A stretch of 64,000 nucleotides of DNA from Amphibalanus amphitrite. Lineage: Eukaryota; Arthropoda; Thecostraca; Balanomorpha; Balanidae. A program made the translations under genes and the position numbers. The notes beneath the pieces are model-generated. The model saw only the letters and a list, made by a program, of their open reading frames with translations, was not told where the DNA came from and did not search any database. Shown piece by piece: positions 55,866-64,000 of the stretch. Position 1 is the first letter of the stretch, and each line of letters begins with the position of its first letter. The stretch lies in contig NW_024881673.1 in NCBI RefSeq assembly GCF_019059575.1, positions 186,001 to 250,000 of the forward strand, given 5' to 3'.

Positions 55866-58245
55866 GGAGGCTGGTGGAGGACGAGATCCCGGAGCCGGTG
55901 GTGCTGGTGGAGGTGATGGTGATGGTGGTGGACCTGAAATTATACAAACGTTTCATTTATTAAGTTCTTAGAGACCAATTTGAGCCGTATATCATACAAA
56001 TACAATATAACTACTAACCACACAACAGATGTTATGTTACGAAAACTGTTTTGACGGTACATAGGGCTAGGTATATATATATTGTATCAATTTCTCCTTA
56101 TATTTTGATAAAGATATTGTAAAAAAAGAACAAAAAATGATAATTGTGTTTACTTGACGCAGAAACACGACCATTCATAACAAAATGAAAAGTCGGATCC
56201 GATCGTCTTGTACTTGAAAAAAAAAAACATCTAATATAAATCTTGTTTTATATCAACATTCATTACAATTGCCAAATATTTTATTTCCTATTGACGAGTA
56301 CAGCGGGCGACAGTATGGCCGCCGATATCGTGTCTGTACTCACGGAGGCTGATGGTGGGCTTGGTGCTGAGGCCGGTGGTGCTGGTGGTGGTGCTGGTAG
56401 ATGACCTGAAAAAGAATCAGCACATGTTGAGTTTTACTTGTTATTCATTGTAAGAAAAAATGGCGTTCACTTTTTTCTTAACCCGTTTTGCGCTAATTAT
56501 AATTCCTGATTGAATATTTGGTACAATTCAAAGTAGGGGAGAGCGGGGAGAGTTGTATCATGTCCAAGTTGTATCAGGGCGAATTGTGCCAAACTTATCC
56601 AATAAATGGCGCTCGTGACACGACCAGCCGACGACGTTTTCCGGGCGCAATCTTCCCCTCTTCTGTCGTGTGGCTGGGTGGACGCGTCTCGAGGTGAGAG
56701 CCGATTTTATGTTTTTTTAATGTCATTCTAAAAAAAATAAGTTGCAAGAAAACGTGTGTTTTGGGCATTTACATGTGCACGAATTTGAAAGATCTCCGTA
56801 GCGGTGGTGAGGGTAGGTTCTAAGGCTGCGTGAGTGAAAATGGATTTCTCCAGCTGTCCGCTGTTTTTGAGCACGATGATGTTTTTTCCAAGATGGCGGC
56901 GAGGTACATGTTGTATCAGAGCCGGGTGGGGTATGTTGTAACATTTATGTATGTATGTATGTATGGGTATGTTGCTTTTGATCGCGAAAGCTAAGCCCTG
57001 GCTCGCGTTTGTAGATAGCTAGTCAATACTCGTTCCATTTCGGCACAATGTGTTGGCTTCTTTGCTCTTAACGGGTCACTTTTGCGTCTAGTCTGTTGAT
57101 GTTTCGTTCGTTTGACGTTTCGATCATTATTCGATGTTTCGTTCGGATTGCATTGACCTAAGTTTGGTCCAATAAAAGTGAAGCCTTTGAGCATATACTT
57201 TGTATTAACCCCATTTAATGTTGTTGTTATGTTCAAAGCCAGTAGCAAGTACACACCCTGAAACGTGACATAGTAATACAAATTACCCCACCATGTGATA
57301 CAACTCACCCAAGCCAAGGGGCAAGTTGTATCAAAAACATTGTTCTATTCGGCAGACCGCAGAAGAAAAACTGGTAGAGGTAACGGAAAAGTTACTTGGC
57401 ACGAAAAAGCAGAAGAATCAAGGAAGGAGATAGTATGGAAATAATGAGTTTATCACGGATAGTTACGAGGTTATGGGTCTCGAAGTAAAAACTGATACAA
57501 CCCACCCCACTCTCCCCTATGGCCTATCGATATAGGTATGATGATAAAAAAGCAAACTATATCAATGTGTCTCGAACATACGACCAAAATAAAACATCTA
57601 CGCTTTTATGGTCAATTGATGATAAGACACTTACGGACGCTGGTGGCGGGCTTGGTGATGAGGCCGGTGGTGCTGGTGGTGGTGCTGGTTAATGATCTGA
57701 AAGGGAAGAAATACAAATTAACCACAAACCGATGAAACTGTTATAAAATACGGTGGATTCACCTCTCAACCAGTCCTACGGTCAGCAAAATCCTGACGGA
57801 ATCCGCTGTCAGCGTTTTATTATTATATTTTATTATTAAAGCGTTTTATTTTATTATACATATTATTCTTCCTATTGATCTGATTAATAAGAAGAAATTA
57901 CCGAAAAAAATTCCTATGTAACATAGCGAGAAGAATAAGTTTTACGTTTTCAGGTTTCAATAAAAAATCAGACACTCACGGAGGCTGGTGGCGGGCTTGA
58001 TCCCGGAGCCGATGGTGCTGGTGGAGGTGCTGATGCTGGTGATGGTGATGCTGGGGACGGTGGTGATGGCGGACCTGAAAAAAATACAAGCGATTTATTT
58101 ATTGTATTTGACATGATCACCTTATCATACAGACAGAGCGGTAGCAATGTCTACGGCAAATGAACAAAATTGCTCTGACACTTATATGCAATACAAACAG
58201 TTTCGACACAATATAACAAAACCGTAAAATTTGTAACTGAAAACA
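55866..58245. repeat. Large duplicated segment, copy 2 (first part)
   Basis: Counterpart of 50974-53130, with element T added. Its continuation is at 60149-60414, after the LINE. Confidence 0.82.
56536..57517. mobile_element. TA-flanked element T (982 bp)
   Basis: Ends GGGGAGAGCGGGGAGAG then TTGTATCA, and TGATACAAC then CCACCCCACTCTCCCC. TA at 56534-56535 and 57518-57519. The uninterrupted site is in copy 1 (CAAAGTATGGCCTATCG, about 51630). No transposase recognised; probably a mariner-type MITE. Confidence 0.88.
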
Positions 58246-58266
58246 CAGAACACCCTCGTCAGAACA

Positions 58267-59996
58267 CCCGCGGCCTATCCCCTGTCAGCGTACGGGTCGG
58301 TGGGGAGACCGTTCAGGAGAGCCCGTCCGTTAAAAACCTTGGCGTGCTTTTCGACCGTCACCTGACTTGGGACGACCACGTCAGTGCTGTTGTCCGTCAG
58401 TGTGTTGGCCTCCTGATCGGTCTCCGCCACCTGAGGCATCTCCTCCCGCGGCATGTGATGCGCACGGTGGTTGACGGCCTGGTCCTCTCGCGCGTGAGGT
58501 ACTGTATTGCGATTTATGGCTGTGGCACTTCCAAGAATGACGCTAGACTGATGAGCGTGGTTAACTTCGCCACCAGAGTCGTCACTGGCCTGCGGAAGTA
58601 TGACCATGTGTCTCGCGCGCGGGAGGAGCTTGGTTTTATCTCCCCTCGACTGATGTGTGACGTGTCCACCATGACTGTGGCTCAGAAGGCGATTGTGTGC
58701 GGGGAGCCCACGGACATCTCATCCCAGTTTGTGACATTTGTGGACTCACGTCAGCGCTGTGATCGTGGTACCCGGCAGGACCGGCGGCTGCGGCCTCCAC
58801 TCATGCGTACAGCCGCCGGCCAGCGGTCTTTTACCTACCGTGCCGCATCACTCCTGAACGAACTGCCTGCGAGCACATTGGAGCTGAACCCGGCACGCTT
58901 TAACCCTCGCCGGACCTATTGGTTTTCTACATACGCGCCGGCCGAGGGGGGGGGGGCGGGTACGACCCCCCCCTCGCCGTTTCGCCCCTGGTGGAGCTAG
59001 CGCGTCGCGGAAAAAACGAGCGTGTGCGCCGTTACGAGACGCAGAGATTGGTACCCGATTTTAAGGTCCTAGGTCAACCGGTGACCACTGAGGTCAGGTC
59101 AAGTGCCCCAGGGTACGGTTTAGTTTTTGGTGAATAACTTCGCAAAAAACGGCCGCAGAGCGCCGATTTTGGCAGCATCGTGTTCGCCTCGCTCAGGCGC
59201 GTCGAATGGTATACTTTTTGTTCGGGTCAGGTCAACTTAGGGTGTTGACCTCAGGTCAAGGTCAGGTCAGCACCCCCAGGTCACGAAGTTGGTCGAAAGA
59301 GGTCATGTCGCATATCATTCGATTCGGCAGGTCTTCCTGAGTCCATTGGTGGCTTTCTCGACTCGCTAGCTCAATTTGATCGGGAGTTATTGACGAAAAA
59401 CTAATATGACCTTGATGACGTCATAAATGACGTCACGGAAGGTCAACATTGCAAAAGTGACGCATCTAACCTTGCAAGGAATGCATCGAATCACGATTCG
59501 GTGTGCTTGAGATAGTTGGAGATCGTTCCCGGCGCCAGAATAGCAGTTTGAATTTTTCCCCATTGACTTATAATGGTGAGGTCACGAAAATGACCTGACC
59601 TCATATGACCTTTAGGAAAAATCCGAGATATACAAGCTGTGAGACTCATAATGGATACTAGATCCTGCTAGTTTCATTTCCCTGTGACATCTCCTCTGGC
59701 AGTGAGGGCGTTGCGAAGTTGCGACATCTGAAGACCGTGCAGAGGTTCACTTATGACGTCATAGGTCAGTGACCTGACCTGACCCAAAAATGCGGTTGGT
59801 GTCAAAAGATGCGGCTTGGATAAAAGGTCAGGTATGCCAAGTTTCAGCTCTCTATCGCCAGCGTGTTCGGAGATATCGCGAAAAAACCCTATGGGGGGGG
59901 GGGCGGCACCCGCCCCCCCCCCCTCGGCCGGCGAGGGTTAAGCGAGCAGTCAAGTCGGTGGTGTGCAATAGGGGTGGGGAGGGTGGACGGAGTTAG
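58267..59996 (+). pseudogene. LINE polymerase C-terminal fragment, split by G2
   Basis: The frame 58267-58899 reads SVKNLGVLFDRHLTWDDHVS, LVLSRVRYCIAIYG, NFATRVVTGLRKYDHVS and YRAASLLNELP, the C-terminal region following the RT in CR1/jockey-class LINEs. After G2 the frame resumes at 59942 (KRAVKSVV) to TAG at 59994. RT catalytic motifs are absent because the copy is 5'-truncated. Confidence 0.85.
58904..59937 (+). mobile_element. TTAA element G2 (1034 bp) inside a LINE
   Basis: TTAA at 58900-58903 and 59938-59941. Nearly identical to G1, including TGACGTCA pairs, the GTCGAATGGTATAC box and AGGTCAGTGACCT at 59763-59775. The LINE frame reads on across the site, independent support for precise TTAA duplication. 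Confidence 0.93.
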
Positions 59997-60148
59997 CATT
60001 TTCTGACGTATGAGTGTTGTTTGACTGTGTGCCTGTTTTTACCCCTTAACCATATTTCCCGTTGATCGTTTTATCTTTTGACTTGTGACACAGAATAGCC
60101 ACAATGAGTGAAGTGGGGTTGTCAGCAATTGTCAATACAATACAGGTT

Positions 60149-60399
60149 CATGCTGTTTTTCACACAGATAGAGGACTATTAGAAACAGCAAAGAAGAGTC
60201 GCAATTTACAGTTAAGTATATCGAATCTTAAAAAGTGTATCCAAGACAATGACGGATCAAATTATTCCATTTGTTTCGTCTGTGTATCAATTATCAACGT
60301 CAAGCGTTCCTTTGCTAGAAACTAGCCACGGACGACAGTGTGCCCAATGACATCGTGTCCGAGCTCTCAGAGGCTGGTGGTGGTCTTCCCTATGTATTT
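60149..60399. repeat. Large duplicated segment, copy 2 (last part)
   Basis: Matches 53145-53387 (CACACAGATAGAGG, GACAATGACGGA, CCACGGACGACAGTGTGCCC, GAGGCTGGTGGTGGTCTTCC) and leads into the second 70-bp array. Confidence 0.88.
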
Positions 60400-60834
60400 A
60401 CTGAGACCTGCGGCGCAGCAGTCTTCAGGTGCTGTATGCCAGAGCCATCTGTTGGCGACATAAGAAACTACTGAGACCTGCGGCGCAGCAATCTTCAGGT
60501 GCTGTATGCCAGACCCATATGTTGGCGACATAAGAAACTACTGAGTCGTGCGGTACAGCATGCTTCAGGCGCTGTATGCCAGAGCCATCTGTTGGCGACA
60601 TAAGAAACTACTGAGTCGTGCGGTACAGCAGTCTTCAGGTGCTGTATGCCAGAGCCATCTGTTGGCGACATAAGAAACTACTGAGTCGTGCGGTACAGCA
60701 TGCTTCAGGCGCTGTATGCCAGAGCCATCTGTTGCCGACATAAGAAACTACTGAGTCGTGCGGTACAGCATGCTTCAGGTGCTGTATGCCAGAGCCATCT
60801 GTTGCCGACATAAGAAACTACTGAGTCGTGCGGG
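60400..60834 (+). repeat. 70-bp tandem repeat, array 2
   Basis: About six units of the same 70-bp repeat as 53388-54250, ending at CGTGCGGGAGCC. Confidence 0.93.
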
Positions 60835-61339
60835 AGCCAGGGGGGTCTGCTCCCGTGCTTTTCCGCTATCAAAAACTGGCAATAGGCTGGCTCAAGGCCG
60901 TTGGACAGCGGCCGGCGCGCTGATTGGCTGACGGCTGTAAATAGGGCGGAGCTAATATGGTGACGTCACAGATCACTCTGCCCGAAGGCCGATAGTGTTA
61001 TAGTCAATGGAGGGGAATATTGTGCACCTGTTTTTTCCTACTTTGAGTGTCACGTAAGGTCTTTTTCTTTATTTTGGTACAATTGAGGTCGTTCTCGTGG
61101 CTGCTACACATCAACTTTCCATTCGTTAACGCATTTGTCCGATTTAGAGCGTATTGAACGTCGAGCTAACACCAGTGCCGAACGAATAAGGTACCGAATC
61201 GCAGTTACCACGAATAGAAAACAAGTCTCATACATCAATGATCAAACTGATGTTCGTCCGGAAGACACAAGCAACTTCTTGCCTATGTGTTGGATTTTTA
61301 TGTTATTGCCTTAATTTATGTGTTTTCAATGTCGTCCAT
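60835..61339. other. Unassigned DNA
   Basis: Contains GATTGGCTGACGG and TGACGTCACAG near 60940-60968, loosely promoter-like (CCAAT and CRE motifs), with no gene attached in this window. Confidence 0.3.
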
Positions 61340-61343
61340 CTAA

Positions 61344-63754
61344 CCCTCACCGGCCGAAGGGGGAGACGGGTGCCGCCCCCACTCCCATGGGTTTTTCGCG
61401 ATAGTTCGGAACACGCCGGCGATAGAGAGGCAAAACTTGGCCTACCTGGTCTTTCCTTCAAGCCGGATCTTTTGACACCAACTGCATTTTCGGGTCAAGT
61501 CAGTTTCGGGTCTATGACGTCATAAGTGAACCTCTGCACGGCCCCACAATGTCGTGACTTCGCAGCGCTCTCACAGTGCACAAGAGCCGAGGAGCTTTCA
61601 CAGGGAGATGAACTTACAGGACCTAGTATCCATGAGAGGTCTTACAGCTTGTATGTCTTGGATTTTTCCTAAGGGTCACCTGAGGTCAAGTCCTCACCAT
61701 GACGTGACCTCGCCATTATAAGTCGATGGGAAAATATGGATACGATATGTAAATATGGAGCATCGCCGGATGGCGCCGGCAATGATCCAGAACTATGTCA
61801 AGCACACAGAACCGTGACTTCATGCACACGATCCGATGCTACACTTTTGTATTGCTGACCTTGTGTGACGTCATTTATGACGTCGATAAGGTCATAAGTT
61901 TTTCGTCAATAGCTCTTGATCAAATTGAGCTAGCGTAGCGGAGTACGGAAACCCACCAATGGACTCGGGAACACCTGTCGAATCGAATGATAGGGTAGGG
62001 TGGGGTAATTTGAACATGTGGGGCAATTTGAACATAGTGTGAATAACAGAAAATTACGGAAAATCCATAAGTGGCATGACAATAAGACCAATGGGAGAAA
62101 TTAGCGTAACTAAAAGGGCTATCATATGAACGGGGTTTAAAGTTTCAGGGAATGAAGATGTTGACGCACAGTTTAAAAAATCAATTTCGCAAGGAAAAAC
62201 GCCTAACAACACGTCATTGCAACTTCATTGCAGCGCAAAATCTTGCATTGCTAGCGCCTAATACGCAACGGCTTTTGTTGTATAATGACCTAATCAGTGC
62301 CTTCAATCCAAGAAATTTGCTTTTGAACCCTGTTTTTTATAATGGCAAAATAACTTTTAGCGTGGGGTAATTTGAACATAGTGTGAGAATTTGAATGAAG
62401 ACAGGGATCGCTCCGAAAAAAACAACGCCCCCAGTTTTTTTTTGCCAATATTTTCGACCCAAGGCAGTAGCAGATAAGTGATGCCAGTTTTAGAAAAGTT
62501 ACGTCTAATATCCGTCTAATGTCCGGCATTTTTGTTGATTTTCCGTCCAAAAATGTTAAAGTCAACTATTTGTCCAAATATGTCCGAAAATTATGCAGCT
62601 ATCAACACTCAAAACCGTCATTTATATTGCTTATCATGTAATTTTACCAGCCGAAAAGTGTTCATTATATTGAGAGCTTAACAAGCTTTCCATTCGCCAA
62701 TCAATGCTATGCACGATTACTTTATAAAAAGCGCTGAAGTGTAGCAAGCCATCGTCCAATGTTGTCCAGTCTGCTACCTTTGTCCAACCAATTCCGAATT
62801 GGACATTGGACAAAATCAGAACTCCAAGTGTCCAGGTTTCGATTGGCACCACTTTAACAGATGTAGTACGGCTGGGAGAGTTTTTATCGAACAAAAATGA
62901 TAGACGTTCTGTTAATTGAAGAGGGGCGAATTCTGTCAACTGACCGGTGTGCAGCGTGCAGATATTGCTACTCTGCAACTGTTATTTTTGCTGTTGTGTT
63001 GATTTTTCAAGTGAAGTTATGTTTAGAATTGTTCTGCCTATTTGTTTATGGGTCAAACAACATCGGTGCTGGCGAGACTATCGTTTTTATGACAGGTAAA
63101 GGCATTATGTTTAAATTACCCCACGGTGGGGCAATTTGAACACACCGTGGCTTGGTGGAGAAGTGAGGCTATGCTATTCAAGGTATGCTAGGCTCGTCCA
63201 AAAATGAGGCTTGCATGGTGAAAGCAAGTGCCACTTGCGCTACTGAAGCAGTTTTTCTTCATCCAGGGTTGAACTGGAATTTGGTACAACGGAGAAGACG
63301 TAAAAATATGTTCAAATTACCCCACACTACCCTATGCGATATGACCTCCTTCGACCAACTTGGTGACCTGAAGGGCTCTGACCTGACCTTCACCCGAAGT
63401 CAACATTTTAGGTTGAGCTCGACCGAACAAAATGTATACCATTCGACGTGCCTGAGCCAGGCAAACAAGATGCTGTCAAAATCGCGGCTCTGTGAACATT
63501 TCTGACGAAGTTGTTTGCCAAAAACTGACACTTAGCTTGGGCCACTTGACCGGACCTCAGATGTGACCGGTTAACCTGAGGCCTTGAAATCAGCTACTAA
63601 TCGCTGCGTAGTGCGTCTCGTAACGGCGCATACGTTTGTCTTTTCCGCGAAAATCTAGCTCAACCAGGGGCGAAACGGCGAGTCTTATCAACTTACAACT
63701 AACCCCTCCCCTCTCGGCCGGGGCGTATGAAGAAAACCAATAGGTCCGGCGAGG
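61344..63754 (-). mobile_element. TTAA element family G, copy G3, interrupted by R
   Basis: Left flank CTAA (61340-61343) then CCCTCACCGGCCGAAGGGGG; the right end has GCGTATGAAGAAAACCAATAGG and TCCGGCGAGG, then TTTGGTTTAA. About 1069 bp net, in reverse orientation to G1/G2 and more diverged. R sits at TA inside GAATGATATGCGATATGACC. Confidence 0.85.
61993..63332. mobile_element. TA-flanked element R (1340 bp)
   Basis: Ends GGGTAGGGTGGGGTAATTTG-AACA and its inverse with one mismatch; TA at 61991-61992 and 63333-63334. Internal copies of the end motif (62360-62400, 63110-63150) and a TGTCC-rich block (62510-62830) suggest a composite or rearranged element. No transposase recognised. Confidence 0.85.
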
Positions 63755-64000
63755 TTTGGTTTAAGAAATATGGCTAGTTAACGATAGGTATTTTAAGTAG
63801 CACTGTTTCTTAAGGTGTTTGTATACAAGCGCTGCGCACATAAAAACAAAAAAACAAAACAAAAATGTTGGCTGGCACGGCCAGGCAACGGCCCTGCATC
63901 TGTACTGTACCGCTGTTTCAGGCGCTTTATATATTACAAGTGCTTTATATAGGTATTAGGTATACATTACACAATATGAAATTTATCATTTCACGATTCA
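63755..64000. other. Unassigned DNA with A-rich tract
   Basis: After G3; includes an AAAACAAAAAAAC tract near 63843-63866. Nothing else recognised. Confidence 0.4.

Larger units (their letters stand above)
49900..58074 (-). other. Candidate repetitive multi-exon gene: twelve GGT-rich blocks with splice signals
   Basis: Twelve short blocks read, on the minus strand, (T)TTCAG or TTTTAG, a CCA/CAC/ACC-rich block, then GTGAGT, GTAAGT or GTAGGT. Positions and lengths: 57980-58074 (95), 57635-57696 (62), 56344-56405 (62), 55866-55933 (68), 55552-55613 (62), 54296-54357 (62), 52177-52268 (92), 51799-51895 (97), 51442-51503 (62), 50974-51039 (66), 50238-50312 (75), 49900-49970 (71). One frame is Pro/Ala/Ser-rich (PAPPASA), another Ser/Thr-rich (TSTTG); most blocks are open in all frames. 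Most lengths are not multiples of three, so serial inclusion would shift frame. It could be alternative cassette exons of a low-complexity secreted or structural protein, a noncoding transcript, or a duplicated pseudo-exon family. First and last exons were not found. Confidence 0.5.
58245..60148 (+). mobile_element. 5'-truncated CR1/jockey-type LINE, interrupted by G2
   Basis: Non-LTR element inserted in duplicated segment copy 2 (absent between 53110 and 53150 in copy 1). Only the 3' end of the polymerase gene and a UTR remain. Boundaries are taken from the copy comparison and are approximate. Confidence 0.8.

Noticed and set aside
53388..60834. 70-bp arrays as CRISPR
   Set aside because: Units are contiguous without unique spacers, and the context is an animal genome.
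60930..60970. CCAAT plus CRE as a host promoter
   Set aside because: No coding exon follows; the next 400 bp leads into element G3.

Overview
This is eukaryotic, almost certainly animal, DNA made mostly of transposable elements and simple repeats. Evidence: spliced-gene-like signals, microsatellites, a full-length Ty3/gypsy retrotransposon, two LINE remnants, a decayed mariner transposase and dozens of short non-autonomous DNA elements. No rRNA, tRNA, operon or conserved single-copy host gene was recognised. An arthropod is plausible but not demonstrated.

The dominant content from 2.6 to 46 kb and 54 to 64 kb is a set of about a dozen related families of 0.85-1.2 kb elements flanked by TTAA (called here B, C, D, E, F, G, H, I, J, M, O, U). 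Each has GC-rich ends, a G-tract/short palindrome/C-tract hairpin at each end, usually one bipartite end (TIR core repeated after about 20 bp) and one simple end. Most carry arrays of TGACCT/AGGTCA hexamers, often with TGACGTCA. They nest inside each other, inside LINEs and inside TA-flanked elements, and in one stretch follow each other head to tail with a single TTAA between them. Empty sites elsewhere in the window confirm TTAA target duplication. No transposase for them is present; piggyBac-type mobilisation is inferred.

Layout: 0-2.2 kb, nothing recognised; 2.2-6.3 kb, L1/Tx1-type LINE broken by elements D and C1; 7-21 kb, nested and abutting TTAA elements (G5/C2, C3, F3, G6, I1, J1/J2, H2, G4/C4/F1, E1, O, P, H3); 21.4-32.9 kb, a multi-level nest with the intact gypsy element (23750-30538) inside B inside F2, followed by M and J3; 33.4-34.7 kb, mariner pseudogene; 35.3-42.0 kb, TA-flanked Q and V (holding H1, U, G1) and the 1.5 kb element W, all inserted in one copy of a tandemly duplicated GC-rich unit; 42-45.6 kb, the duplicated unit with two minisatellites; 46-49.9 kb, low-complexity and unassigned DNA; 49.9-58.1 kb, twelve short GGT-rich blocks with splice signals on the minus strand, in two related copies of a multi-kb unit, with 70-bp tandem arrays and inserted elements; 58.2-60.1 kb, 3' part of a CR1/jockey-type LINE interrupted by G2; 61.3-63.8 kb, G3 interrupted by TA-flanked element R.

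The gypsy element is the only complete gene system: identical 428-bp LTRs, a gag with two CCHC knuckles, a -1 slippery heptamer and a full protease-RT-RNase H-integrase pol. The most interesting unexplained signal is the TTAA superfamily, which spreads nuclear-receptor-type half-sites, including at least six perfect AGGTCANTGACCT palindromes.
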